Shown piece after piece: positions 27,222 through 36,225 of a DNA stretch of 64,000 nucleotides. The stretch spans positions 1 to 64,000 of the forward strand of contig NZ_QLME01000015.1 of assembly GCF_003259895.1 (NCBI RefSeq), in the 5' to 3' direction. Below the pieces are notes generated by a model. The model was not told the DNA's origin and made no database searches. It worked only from the letters and a program-made list of their open reading frames with translations. The stretch is from Halanaerobium saccharolyticum (GTDB lineage: Bacteria; Bacillota; Halanaerobiia; Halanaerobiales; Halanaerobiaceae). The translations under genes and the position numbers were made by a program. How positions within the stretch are numbered: position 1 is the stretch's first letter; every line of letters begins with the position of its first letter.

Positions 27222-28991
27222 TTATTGATAATCATCAGCAAGCTGCTGATAAAAATCGTCTATTTCATTCTGAAAATCTTTAATTTTATCTACTTCATCA
27301 TTAGCAACTGTACTCTTTAACCTCAATAATCTGTTAAATAACTCATTATTTTTTAGCTGACTGATTGGAACATTTTTCTTAACCAGCGGCTTTGCCTGAT
27401 CATAAAGATAAAGAATAATTTTTAAAAGCCAGTATTGTTTTTTGATATCAGAATATCTATCAATGTCATCAAAAGCATTCTGCTGTAAAAAACCAACTTT
27501 TATCAGTTTTGCTATTTCTAAAATCAAACGCTGATTATCCGGTAACACATCTTCGCCGACCAGTTGAACTATATCCTGCAGTCTTGATTCTTCTTTCAAT
27601 AAAGACATTGCCCGACTTCTTAACTCAAGCCATTCCCGGTTAACATTGTCTTTAAACCAGGGCTCCAGGTCTGTTAGATATTCACTATAACTATCAAGCC
27701 AACTTACTGCTGGAAAATGTCTAGAAGCAGCCAGTGATTTATCAAGAGCCCAGAAACAGCGAACAAATCTTTTGGTATTCTGAGTAACAGGTTCAGAAAA
27801 GTCTGCACCTGGAGGTGATACTGCTCCAATAAGTGAGATGGATCCTTCATTTTCACCGGCAAGGGTTTTTACATAACCTGCCCTTTCATAAAATTCTGCC
27901 AGTCGAGTTGGAAGATAGGCTGGAAAACCTTCTTCGGCAGGCATTTCTTCCAGACGGCCCGAAATTTCTCTTAAAGCTTCCGCCCATCTCGAAGTAGAAT
28001 CAGCCATAATTGCTACATTATATCCCATATCACGATAATATTCTCCCAGAGTAATTCCGGTATAAATACTGGCCTCTCTTGCAGAAACAGGCATATTTGA
28101 AGTGTTAGCAATTAAAACTGTCCTTTCCATCATTGATTTACCAGTTCTAGGATCTGTTAGTTCTGGAAACTCTTCTAAAACATCTGTCATTTCATTTCCA
28201 CGTTCTCCACAGCCAATATAGATAATTAAATCCGCGTCTGACCATTTGGCCAGCTGATGTTGAGTCATTGTTTTGCCGGCTCCAAAACCCCCGGGAATAG
28301 CAGCTGTACCACCTTTAGCAATTGGAAAAAAAGTATCAAGTACCCGCTGACCTGTAAGTAATGGCTCTCCTAATTCAAGTCTATCACTGTAAGGCCTTGG
28401 TTCTCTAATCGGCCATTCTTGATAAAGTTTTATTTCAGTTATATTTTCTTCTTCATCCCTTATTTTAGCGATTACATGATCAATAGAGTATCTACCATCA
28501 GGTACCAGGTCAATAATTTCTCCTTCTTTTCCAGGAGGAACCATAATTTTATGAACAATGACTGAAGTCTCATCAATTTCTGCTATTATCTGACCTGACT
28601 TAAGATAATCACCCTCTTCAACCAGGACTTTTAATTCCCATTCTTCATCCGGATTTAAAGCACTCACCTTGGCACCTCTTTCTATAAAAGGACCACTTTT
28701 TTTCTCTAAAAATGGCAGAGGTCTCTGAATACCATCAAATATATTTCCAATTATACCTGGACCAAGCTGAACTGAAAGTGGATGACCGGTAGAAAACACT
28801 GGTTCACCAGGCTTCATTCCACTCGTTTCTTCATAAACCTGAATAGTAGCTGAATCGCCATCAAGTTCAATTATCTCACCAACTAATTTTAATTCTCCAA
28901 CATAAACAAGCTCTCGCATAATATAACCGGACATACCTTTCGCCTCAACAACCGGGCCATTTATAAAAGTTATTTTTCCCTGTTTTTCCAT
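27222..28991 (-). CDS. ntpA: V-type ATPase subunit A (catalytic)
   Basis: Catalytic head subunit, 589 aa. The Walker A loop is GGFGAGKT. The A-subunit bulge domain (about 110-200) precedes the nucleotide-binding fold, and [22 protein letters not shown] carries the Walker B region. ATG 28991 is supported by AGGAG and gives [13 protein letters not shown]. It could run as ATP hydrolase or synthase. Confidence 0.97.
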   Translation of the reverse strand: MEKQGKITFINGPVVEAKGMSGYIMRELVYVGELKLVGEIIELDGDSATIQVYEETSGMKPGEPVFSTGHPLSVQLGPGIIGNIFDGIQRPLPFLEKKSGPFIERGAKVSALNPDEEWELKVLVEEGDYLKSGQIIAEIDETSVIVHKIMVPPGKEGEIIDLVPDGRYSIDHVIAKIRDEEENITEIKLYQEWPIREPRPYSDRLELGEPLLTGQRVLDTFFPIAKGGTAAIPGGFGAGKTMTQHQLAKWSDADLIIYIGCGERGNEMTDVLEEFPELTDPRTGKSMMERTVLIANTSNMPVSAREASIYTGITLGEYYRDMGYNVAIMADSTSRWAEALREISGRLEEMPAEEGFPAYLPTRLAEFYERAGYVKTLAGENEGSISLIGAVSPPGADFSEPVTQNTKRFVRCFWALDKSLAASRHFPAVSWLDSYSEYLTDLEPWFKDNVNREWLELRSRAMSLLKEESRLQDIVQLVGEDVLPDNQRLILEIAKLIKVGFLQQNAFDDIDRYSDIKKQYWLLKIILYLYDQAKPLVKKNVPISQLKNNELFNRLLRLKSTVANDEVDKIKDFQNEIDDFYQQLADDYQ

Positions 28992-29017
28992 ACTCACCAA
29001 CTCCTAATCCATTTATC

Positions 29018-29635
29018 CTACTTCTGTGTTAAAATATTATTCTTTAATTCTATAGCTATCTCTTCTCTAAATGAACCAATTAAGGCCGCAAAAGTATTTT
29101 CTAGCAGCTGCTGATTATTTTTGGCTTTAATTATAAAGCCACCGGATTTAATTTTCTCAGTTAGTATCATATCGAATTTGTAATCATCCATTTCTTTCTC
29201 CAGCAGTTCCTCTAAATCAGATTTGAATTCACTGTCTTTTTTTCTTAATAAAACGGTAAATTCACGATCCGGCAATTCTTTAGCAGCTGCTTTGATAGAA
29301 TTAAAAATAAATAAACAATAATCTTTTTCAGCTGTAAATTCATCCAGTATCTCATGTAATTCCTGAATAAAGTTATTAATCAAATCATTTAGTTTTTTTC
29401 TCTTGAGATTTTTCTTTTCTAAAATGGCTCTTGAAATTATCTGTTCTCTTTTTTGTTCCGCCATATTTTCATAATTATTTACAATATTTTTCTGCTTATT
29501 ATCCAGCTCTTCTTGAAAATCATCATATTTTTTCTGTAATTCTTTACGTTTCTTTTCAATTTGATTGTTATTTTCCTGCTTAACCTCATCAATAATCTCA
29601 GTTTTAATGGTCATGATTTTTTCTGCAATATCCAC
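29018..29635 (-). CDS. ntpE: V-type ATPase subunit E (peripheral stalk)
   Basis: Peripheral-stalk subunit that pairs with the G/H subunit, 205 aa. It has a long N-terminal charged coiled coil (to about residue 90) and a globular C-terminal domain. The start is GTG at 29635, about 7 nt after GAGGTGAT. An out-of-frame ATG lies 4 nt upstream of this GTG and opens a frame of only 11 codons (MSGYCRKNHDH), which could compete for ribosomes. The 5' side holds a 59-bp tandem repeat. Confidence 0.9.
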   Translation of the reverse strand: MDIAEKIMTIKTEIIDEVKQENNNQIEKKRKELQKKYDDFQEELDNKQKNIVNNYENMAEQKREQIISRAILEKKNLKRKKLNDLINNFIQELHEILDEFTAEKDYCLFIFNSIKAAAKELPDREFTVLLRKKDSEFKSDLEELLEKEMDDYKFDMILTEKIKSGGFIIKAKNNQQLLENTFAALIGSFREEIAIELKNNILTQK

Positions 29636-29652
29636 TCATCTATCACCTCTTT

Positions 29653-29776
29653 TGCTGAGTTTTCTTTTATAAGCGCATGGTTAACTCTGCATTAATACAT
29701 CGAGCATGTCATGCTGAGTTTTCTTTTATAAGCGCATGGTTAACTCTGCATTAATACATCAAGTATGTCATGCTGA
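29653..29776 (-). repeat. 59-bp tandem repeat in the ntpF-ntpE gap
   Basis: Two copies (29653-29711 and 29712-29770) differ at 2 of 59 positions, and the first 6 bases of a third copy follow. In the transcribed strand each copy contains TGCAGAGTT and AACTCAGCA, able to pair as an 8-of-9 stem around a 21-nt loop. A 13-nt palindrome (AGCATGACATGCT) spans the copy junction. The unit is not a multiple of 3 and carries no ORF above 7 codons. Confidence 0.95.
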
Positions 29777-29782
29777 TCCTGA

Positions 29783-30094
29783 TTAAATTTTAATACCAAT
29801 CGATTCCTGGACATATTTTGTGATATATTCTGGCTCTTCCTCAGGATCAACATGTCGATCAGGAATCTCCAGCACCAGGGGGAGCTCCGCAGACAATTTC
29901 AAATCATCAATTAAATCAGGAACCAATTCTGCTAATTTCCTTGTAATTAAAAGTATCCCAATATCACTTTTTTGTCTAACCCGGTTAATCTCTTCTATTA
30001 CTTTTTCTTCTTCATGGATAACAACTCCATTTATTCCAACTAATCTTAAACCTATGTTGGTATCAATATTATCGCTAATGCAGTATATTTTCAT
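29783..30094 (-). CDS. ntpF: V-type ATPase subunit F (central stalk)
   Basis: Small Rossmann-like rotor subunit that binds D, 103 aa. The family N-terminus MKIYCISDNIDTNIGLRLVGI and the central GILLITRKLAELVPDLI are clear. It starts 11 bp after ntpK and is followed by the repeat-containing gap before ntpE. Confidence 0.93.
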   Translation of the reverse strand: MKIYCISDNIDTNIGLRLVGINGVVIHEEEKVIEEINRVRQKSDIGILLITRKLAELVPDLIDDLKLSAELPLVLEIPDRHVDPEEEPEYITKYVQESIGIKI

Positions 30095-30104
30095 AATAAA
30101 CCAC

Positions 30105-30524
30105 CTATAATCTTCCCAGGATCATTATAGAAATTATTAATCCATAAATTGCAATTCCCTCTCCTAAACCAATAATAATTAAGGCTCTACCTAAAATTTC
30201 AGGTTTTTCACTGATTGCTCCAATGGCAGCTGAACCAGCAATTCCTACTGCAATTCCAGCACCAATCGAGGCAATTCCTACTGCAAGACCTGCCGCCAGA
30301 TATCCCAGTCCTAAATTAGAAGCTGTATTAAGAGCTGGATCAGCAGCATATACTTTCGCCGGTACAACCAAATCCGATCCCAGAATTACCAGAGTAAATA
30401 ACAAAATTAAATTAATACTTAAAATTGAACACTTTAACCATTTTTTATCTGTTTTCTTAAACATAATTATTCCCCCTATAAGTGCTGTAATAAATAAACT
30501 TAATAAAGCTAATGTTAAAATCAT
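30105..30524 (-). CDS. ntpK: V-type ATPase subunit K (c-ring proteolipid)
   Basis: Membrane-ring subunit, 139 aa. The ion-carrying Glu122 is in LGEGIAIYG on the last helix. The ring hairpin covers about residues 70-138. The N-terminal part has one hydrophobic segment (1-20), then Met21, a basic stretch, a second hydrophobic segment (33-50) and VYA-ADP at 58-63, which reads like a signal peptide. GGGAGG supports Met1; a GGGGGA run before ATG 30464 would also allow Met21. The position after Glu122 is Gly, and the position matching Gln32 of Ilyobacter c-subunit is Val93, so typical Na+ ligands are not evident. Confidence 0.9.
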   Translation of the reverse strand: MILTLALLSLFITALIGGIIMFKKTDKKWLKCSILSINLILLFTLVILGSDLVVPAKVYAADPALNTASNLGLGYLAAGLAVGIASIGAGIAVGIAGSAAIGAISEKPEILGRALIIIGLGEGIAIYGLIISIMILGRL

Positions 30525-30596
30525 TTTTATTTCCTCCCATTATAATATTTATAATCTTTACCGAGTTTTTTAAAAAAAGTTAAATAATCCTAAAAA

Positions 30597-32516
30597 TCAT
30601 TTAATCTTAAGTGGTATTAATTCTCTTCCACTACCACTATAGAATTTAGCAAATATCTCAAAAAACTCCAGCCTTAAAATTTGAATTCCTACTACTACAC
30701 CTTCCAGAACCATAATAACAATGTTTCCGACAATTAAAACCAGAAGACTACCAGCGTAATTATTTATCATTTCTGATAAAATAATTACTGCCATAGACAG
30801 CCCAACATGATTTAAAGTAAAGGCTCCAACTCTTAAAAAAGATAGGGTGTTACTCAAATAACCTAAAACTGTATCAAAAAGTTCAAATGCAGATTCCAGT
30901 ATATACTCAGATATTTTTTTATCTATACTAAACCTCTGTTCAGTTAATAAATTGCCAAGTGGTTCTTTAAGAAATATAAGCAGTAATAATATTATAAACA
31001 CAGCAGCTATAACAGATGCCGGCATTAAGAGTTTACTCTGGATTCCATAAAAAGCTAAATTTACAAGTAAAAATAGATATAATATTAAACCACTTAAACC
31101 ACTATCAGAAAATAATGCCTCTGTATAATCTTTATTTTTAAAACTATTAAATAAATTAAAAATCATCGAGGTAATTAAAAGCAAAATACCAATCATCACA
31201 GTAAAACCGAGCCAAAACATAATATTATCCATCGGTCTAATAATAAGAGCAGGTATCAGATCTTCCAGTCCAAAAAGACTGCCATAAAATGTACCAAAAA
31301 GCATTGAAGAAAATCCAATTGAAATCAGAATATAGGCTGCATTCTTATTCTTAATGAAATCTATTTTATTTTTATAAATAGCAAACCCCAGACTGACAAA
31401 TACAAAGCCCTGTCCTAAATCTCCAAACATAATTCCAAATAATAAAATATAACTCAAAGCAAAAAATAGCGATGGATCAATTTCGTTATACTTCGGAAGA
31501 CCATAAAGTTTAACCAGAGATGAAAATGATTTAATCCACTCTGGATTTTCAATAATTGTTGGTGGATTCTCCTCTTCAACATTTTTAACTTCCTGGCTGC
31601 TATATATTACTTTTTTATATTTATTTGATATTAGTTTTTCAAATTCTTTCTCATTTTCTTCACTTATCCAGCCAGTTGTAATAAAAAAATAATCACTTTT
31701 ACCATAAAAATCATTATTAACATCTGTAATTTTATTAAAAACCAGTAACTGCTGATAATAATCTAATAACTGACTTTGATGGCGATGTTTTAATTTTTTA
31801 AATTCTAAACTGATTTGATCTCTGATAATTTCTATCTTATTAAGCCTGTGTCTGGCCTGATTTAATATCTCTCGAGGCTGCCCTTTGACTCTCTCAGGTA
31901 ATTCAATCCTCTGAAAATTTGCTGAGTTCAAAATATCAAGTGCTTTTTGTTGATAATTCTTTTTAGCAAATGTAAAGAACCATACTCTATCTTGATCTCT
32001 ATTAACTTCAAGAACAAGCACAGGAACCTCAGTAACATTCTCAATTAAGCGCTCATATCTTTCCTGACTTAAGCTACTAAAGATTAGAGTAATATAAGAT
32101 AAATTTTTTAAACTCTGAAGTTCTATATCAATATTTCTCATTACATAAACATGTTTAATAAGATTATTTAAACGTTTTTCCTCTGCATCCAATTTTTTTG
32201 TTATTCTTTCGAGTTTATCAATTTTTTGTTGAATTGGTCTAATAAAATCTTTGAACTTTTCCAGATCAACTTTATTTAACTTATCGAAATTAATATTTTC
32301 AATTATTTTATTTAAGTTTAAGCTATCCAGAATCCTATCTAATTTATTAAAACATGATTTATAAGAGTTTTTAATTTGACTGCTTTTGAAATTTTCATGA
32401 TATTTTTCAGTTTTTAAAAGTTCTATCTCTTTGTTCCTCATCATCTCCTCAGTTATAGAATCAATATTTCTTTTCAAACCAAGAATCTGAAATTTTTTCA
32501 TAATTTTAATTCCCAA
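30597..32516 (-). CDS. ntpI: V-type ATPase subunit I (membrane stator subunit a)
   Basis: Stator subunit with the ion half-channels. An N-terminal cytoplasmic coiled-coil arm (about 1-330) precedes a C-terminal membrane domain with about seven helices, starting near YILLFGIMFGDLGQG and including SFLRVGAFTLNHVGLS. About 639 aa. The start is probably TTG 32516, 7 nt after GGAGG. The longer frame would start at a GTG within the SD, and the next ATG (32501) is too far from it. Confidence 0.94.
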   Translation of the reverse strand: MGIKIMKKFQILGLKRNIDSITEEMMRNKEIELLKTEKYHENFKSSQIKNSYKSCFNKLDRILDSLNLNKIIENINFDKLNKVDLEKFKDFIRPIQQKIDKLERITKKLDAEEKRLNNLIKHVYVMRNIDIELQSLKNLSYITLIFSSLSQERYERLIENVTEVPVLVLEVNRDQDRVWFFTFAKKNYQQKALDILNSANFQRIELPERVKGQPREILNQARHRLNKIEIIRDQISLEFKKLKHRHQSQLLDYYQQLLVFNKITDVNNDFYGKSDYFFITTGWISEENEKEFEKLISNKYKKVIYSSQEVKNVEEENPPTIIENPEWIKSFSSLVKLYGLPKYNEIDPSLFFALSYILLFGIMFGDLGQGFVFVSLGFAIYKNKIDFIKNKNAAYILISIGFSSMLFGTFYGSLFGLEDLIPALIIRPMDNIMFWLGFTVMIGILLLITSMIFNLFNSFKNKDYTEALFSDSGLSGLILYLFLLVNLAFYGIQSKLLMPASVIAAVFIILLLLIFLKEPLGNLLTEQRFSIDKKISEYILESAFELFDTVLGYLSNTLSFLRVGAFTLNHVGLSMAVIILSEMINNYAGSLLVLIVGNIVIMVLEGVVVGIQILRLEFFEIFAKFYSGSGRELIPLKIK

Positions 32517-32518
32517 GA

Positions 32519-33574
32519 TCACACCTCCTTTCGAATCAAAAAGTTTTTAATCCTGTCTTTTGGAAGTGAATATCTAATTCCTTCCAGAACAGTTATTATA
32601 TCCCTTGATTCATATTCCCTGATATATAAATATGCAAGTATATTAGAGATAGTAAAAAAACTTTCTGTTTTAATCTGATGCAATTTTTTAAATATATAAT
32701 TTAAAAAGAATCTTTCAAAAATAACATTTTCATCTTTAATCGCTTTTTCTAGAAGCTGTTGATATGGTTGATAGGCAATATGTTTTACTAAGTTTTCCGA
32801 TTTGTTTTCCTGACTCATACTTTGTAATTCTTTTCTATTAATTTTAAAATGGTAAGGAATAATATAATTTAAAATTTCACCGGAAGATAAATTGTAATAT
32901 CTTTTAATTCTATAAATCCACTGGAGATTAAGTAAGTCTATGTGGGTTCCAATGATTTCATCAAAATATTTTTTATCTTTACTAGAAAAGCTCTCAGCCA
33001 GTCTATTGAGTTCAGAAAAATAATAAAAATCTAAAGTCATCTCAATTGGAAATAAGTTTTTGTTTTTCTGGTACTGGTCCGAAAATTCATCTAAAATTTC
33101 AGCATAATGGAGATTTTTTAGTACTTTTTTAATCTCATTATAAGAAGAAGCCTGAATAAGATTATTAAAATTAATCTTTTTATTTCGATCTATATAAATT
33201 AAATTATCAGTCAGATAATTTTCTTCGCTTTCCATTAAAATAGTTCTCAAAATAATTTTTAAATCTTCAATTTCAAATTTTTTGAAGTAATGCTTAATAA
33301 AAGTTTTCAAGTCAGAACTAGAAAACTTTTTTATAATATCTTCAGAAAGCACGAGGCTTTTTTTAAGATTCAGTTCAAGCTGACGTCTGTGAATTTCCTG
33401 ACCTGAAAATTTCTCTAAATGTTCTTGATAATAAGTATTATTATAAAGGTAATTAAACGCTTCCTGAACAGAATTTAACTCAATTAAATTTTGAAAGTCT
33501 TTTTCTTTAAGCATATTACTACTTAAAGCTTTTAATTTTGCATTTACAGCCGGGTATTGAAAAAAAGCTGGCAT
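32519..33574 (-). CDS. ntpC: V-type ATPase subunit C (central stalk socket)
   Basis: Couples the central stalk to the membrane ring (subunit C / archaeal d), 351 aa, mostly helical. The pattern of three similar domains is loose, with the N-terminal YPAVNAKLKALSSNML. ATG 33574 has AGGAAGG about 8 nt upstream and gives MPAFFQYPAV. The call rests on fold features and its fixed place between G/H and I. Confidence 0.9.
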   Translation of the reverse strand: MPAFFQYPAVNAKLKALSSNMLKEKDFQNLIELNSVQEAFNYLYNNTYYQEHLEKFSGQEIHRRQLELNLKKSLVLSEDIIKKFSSSDLKTFIKHYFKKFEIEDLKIILRTILMESEENYLTDNLIYIDRNKKINFNNLIQASSYNEIKKVLKNLHYAEILDEFSDQYQKNKNLFPIEMTLDFYYFSELNRLAESFSSKDKKYFDEIIGTHIDLLNLQWIYRIKRYYNLSSGEILNYIIPYHFKINRKELQSMSQENKSENLVKHIAYQPYQQLLEKAIKDENVIFERFFLNYIFKKLHQIKTESFFTISNILAYLYIREYESRDIITVLEGIRYSLPKDRIKNFLIRKEV

Positions 33575-33579
33575 TGTTT

Positions 33580-33900
33580 TCACCTTCCTGAACTAATTAT
33601 TTTATCAAAATATTTCTTTAATAAATCTGCTTTTACTTTTTGATAATCATTTTCAATTTTTTTGATCTCATTTTTACTTTCTTCCTCTAAGTTAGCTGCA
33701 AATTTTTTTGCTCCTGCTTTGCTTTCTGCCACTATCTCTTCGCCTTTCTTTGTGCTTTCTTCAATCTTTACCTTCTCTTCCCGGGCCATTCTTTTCTCAT
33801 ACTTTTCTTCCAGTTCTTTAATTTCCACTGTAAGATCATCCTTTAATCTCTGTGCCTGCTGCTCAATATTTACAACCTTTTCAATTAATTCTTCCTGCAA
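33580..33900 (-). CDS. V-type ATPase subunit G/H (peripheral stalk)
   Basis: Small, highly charged coiled-coil protein (about 106 aa) rich in Lys and Glu, with no membrane segment. It fits the G/H peripheral-stalk partner of subunit E. It is the first ATPase gene of the operon. A perfect GGAGGTGAT precedes TTG 33900 by about 8 nt, while the GTG at 33909 is within the SD. It begins 15 bp after the histidine-kinase gene ends. Sequence alone is low-complexity; position carries much of the call. Confidence 0.85.
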   Translation of the reverse strand: MQEELIEKVVNIEQQAQRLKDDLTVEIKELEEKYEKRMAREEKVKIEESTKKGEEIVAESKAGAKKFAANLEEESKNEIKKIENDYQKVKADLLKKYFDKIISSGR

Positions 33901-33915
33901 TTCAATCACCTCCAG

Positions 33916-35319
33916 TTATTCTTCAGGCAGCAATATTTCAAAGTCACTACCCTTTTTCAAAGAACTTTTTACATTGATTTCTCCACCATGAATTTTGACA
34001 ATCCAGCTGCAGATAGAAAGCCCCAGACCAGTACCTCCATATTCTCTGGATCTTGATTTATCAACTCGATAAAAACGTTTAAAAATATCATCTAAATCTT
34101 CTTCTGCGATGCCTATCCCATTATCAATAATATTTAATCTATAAAAACCATCAAGCTTAGTTAAAATTATTTTTATTTTTCCACCATCTTTACTATATTT
34201 GAGAGCGTTATCAATTAAATTTAATAAAAGCTGAGTAATCAGACTTAAATCTGCTTTTATTTTGAAATCCTTGCCTTCTCCTATTTCTTTTTTGATTGAA
34301 ATATTTTTTTCAGAAGCTAAATTATTCATTTCTTCTATTACCGTGTCTACTACAACATTTAAATCAAATTCTTCTTTATTAGGCTTAATATTTTTTCCAT
34401 CTACTTTTGCCAAAAGCAGCATTTGAGAAACTAATTGATTCATCTGATCTATCTGTTTTTTTATTGTCAATAAAATATTTTTTTGATCAGAAGTTAATTT
34501 TTCTTCTGAATCAATAGCTTCTTCAATCTGAGCCTTGATAACAGAAATAGGAGTTTTAAGTTCATGCGAAACATCAGCGTTGAACTGCTTTTGACGATAA
34601 AAAGAGTTTTCTAATCTATCTAAAAGGCTATTCAAAGTTTTAACAAGTCTGCCTATTTCATCTTCCCTCCCTTTATTAATCCTTATTCTTTGAGAGAGAT
34701 TACTCTGACTTATTTTTTCTGCAGTTACTGAAATCAAGTCAATTGCTTTTAAAGCTCTACTGGCCAAAAAATACCCTCCTTCACTGGCTAAAATTAAAGT
34801 CAGCGGAATCATAATAAGTAAAATAAGTATTAAATTATCTAGCATTTTCTGTTCTCTAGCAAAGGAATAAATAAGATTTATATAATAAACTTGAGTAAAA
34901 TCTTGATCAGTATCTGAATTGACAGCGGCTGTCAGCATGGCCCATTTTTGATTTTTATATTCTATTATTTTAAAGAATTTATTTTTCTTAACTGCCACTG
35001 AAATAATGTCCTGCATAAATTCAGATTCCAAATTTTTATTTATTAATTTTCCCTGACTGTTGTAAACAAAAATGCTTATATTTTCTTTGTTTACACTATT
35101 TATTAAATAATTAGAATTAATATCAGTTTCACCAATTTCTGATTTAAGCTTCTGCATCTCTATCTCTAATATACTTTTTACTTCTTCAAAAAGCTGAGTT
35201 TCCAGATAAAAATATAATATAGAACTGAAAAAAATTAAAACTAGAAATAAAATAACCATATACCAGATTGTTAGATTGATTTTTAAAGGATATTTTTTAT
35301 AATTAAAATTTTTATTCAT
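33916..35319 (-). CDS. Sensor histidine kinase upstream of the V-ATPase operon
   Basis: Membrane sensor kinase, 467 aa. Order: first helix (about 14-34), an extracytoplasmic region of roughly 110 residues, second helix (about 155-178), HAMP linker (to about 235), H-box FNADVSHELKTPISVIKAQ, and the ATPase domain with N-box NLIDNALKYSKDG and G-boxes GIGIAEEDL and GGTGLGLSI. It overlaps the response regulator by 8 bp and is followed within 15 bp by the V-ATPase genes, suggesting cotranscription. The signal is unknown; pH, salt or envelope stress are only guesses. Confidence 0.93.
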   Translation of the reverse strand: MNKNFNYKKYPLKINLTIWYMVILFLVLIFFSSILYFYLETQLFEEVKSILEIEMQKLKSEIGETDINSNYLINSVNKENISIFVYNSQGKLINKNLESEFMQDIISVAVKKNKFFKIIEYKNQKWAMLTAAVNSDTDQDFTQVYYINLIYSFAREQKMLDNLILILLIMIPLTLILASEGGYFLASRALKAIDLISVTAEKISQSNLSQRIRINKGREDEIGRLVKTLNSLLDRLENSFYRQKQFNADVSHELKTPISVIKAQIEEAIDSEEKLTSDQKNILLTIKKQIDQMNQLVSQMLLLAKVDGKNIKPNKEEFDLNVVVDTVIEEMNNLASEKNISIKKEIGEGKDFKIKADLSLITQLLLNLIDNALKYSKDGGKIKIILTKLDGFYRLNIIDNGIGIAEEDLDDIFKRFYRVDKSRSREYGGTGLGLSICSWIVKIHGGEINVKSSLKKGSDFEILLPEE

Positions 35320-35992
35320 CTTTAATAATCCTCATCCGATATCCACGACCTCTTACTGTCTCCAGAAACTTATTCTCATGTCCCTCATCAATTTTTTTTC
35401 TGAGAAATCTGATATAAACATCAACAATATTAGTATTATTGCCGCTCATATATCCCCATACATGTTCTTCAATTTGGGAACGACTTAAAATATTACCTCT
35501 ATTTCGCATTAAATACTCTAAAAGAGCATACTCTTTACTGGTCAGCTCAATCATTTCTTCTCCTCTTTTGACTGTATAATCTACAGTATTTACAATCAAA
35601 TCTCCATTTTTTAATGTATTGCTGTGTTCTTTAATTCCTCTTCGAAAAATCGTTTTTATTCTGGCTATTAGTTCTTCAAAAGCAAAGGGCTTTGTTAAAT
35701 AATCATCAGCCCCCATGTTTAACCCCTGCACTTTATCTTCGGTACTATCTCTAGCGGTTAAAATCAATACGGGGGTTTTATCTTTCCATTCTCGAAGTTC
35801 CGATAATACTTCCAGTCCATCTTTTTTGGGAATCATTATATCTAAGATAATTAAATCATATTCATTAATTATAGTTTTGTCCACTGCAGCTTCACCATCA
35901 TAAGCTATTTCTGCAGTAAAATTTTCTCGTTCCAATCTTTTCTTTATTATCTTAGCAAGATCTTTTTCATCTTCGACAATTAAGATATTCAT
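35312..35992 (-). CDS. OmpR/PhoB-family response regulator
   Basis: Two-domain DNA-binding regulator, 226 aa. The receiver domain (1-115) has the acidic pair Glu7-Asp8, the phospho-acceptor Asp in DLIILDIMIPKKDG (about 51) and Lys in YLTKPF. The winged-helix domain (about 130-222) contains LTSKEYALLEYLMRNRG and VDVYIRFLRKKID. It is the first gene of a unit that continues through the kinase into the V-ATPase operon, so it may control ion-pump expression as well as its own. Confidence 0.94.
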   Translation of the reverse strand: MNILIVEDEKDLAKIIKKRLERENFTAEIAYDGEAAVDKTIINEYDLIILDIMIPKKDGLEVLSELREWKDKTPVLILTARDSTEDKVQGLNMGADDYLTKPFAFEELIARIKTIFRRGIKEHSNTLKNGDLIVNTVDYTVKRGEEMIELTSKEYALLEYLMRNRGNILSRSQIEEHVWGYMSGNNTNIVDVYIRFLRKKIDEGHENKFLETVRGRGYRMRIIKDE

Positions 35993-36162
35993 TAAAACAC
36001 TTCCTTTGCTAAATTTAAAGCGTATTCTAAAAAATATAAATAAAATATTTAGACAGCAAATATAATAATTTCTCTTTTAGCTATTAAAATAGTAGATTTC
36101 TAATATCCAATCATTTGTTACTCAATGAGTATAGCAGCAAAAAATTAAAAAATGATTAAAAA

Positions 36163-36192
36163 AAAGCAGTCCCGAAATTTCAGGACTGCTTT
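36163..36192 (-). terminator. Terminator of ileS
   Basis: AAAGCAGTCC and GGACTGCTTT form a 10-bp stem around a 10-nt loop. On the minus strand the last arm merges into TTTTTTTT. It lies about 35 nt past the ileS stop. Confidence 0.92.
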
Positions 36193-36225
36193 AATATATA
36201 CTTTAGATTATATCCAATTATTTTC

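Noticed and set aside
29653-29776. Tandem repeat considered as a small CRISPR array
   Set aside because: The copies are adjacent with no unique spacers, only two full units exist, and no cas genes are nearby.
29820-30110. Plus-strand frame opposite ntpF
   Set aside because: It is antisense to a recognisable ATPase subunit and is a Ser-rich shadow frame.
33662-33991. 109-codon plus-strand frame opposite the V-ATPase G/H gene and kinase end
   Set aside because: It is a mirror of a charged coiled-coil gene with no SD; the minus-strand genes explain the region.
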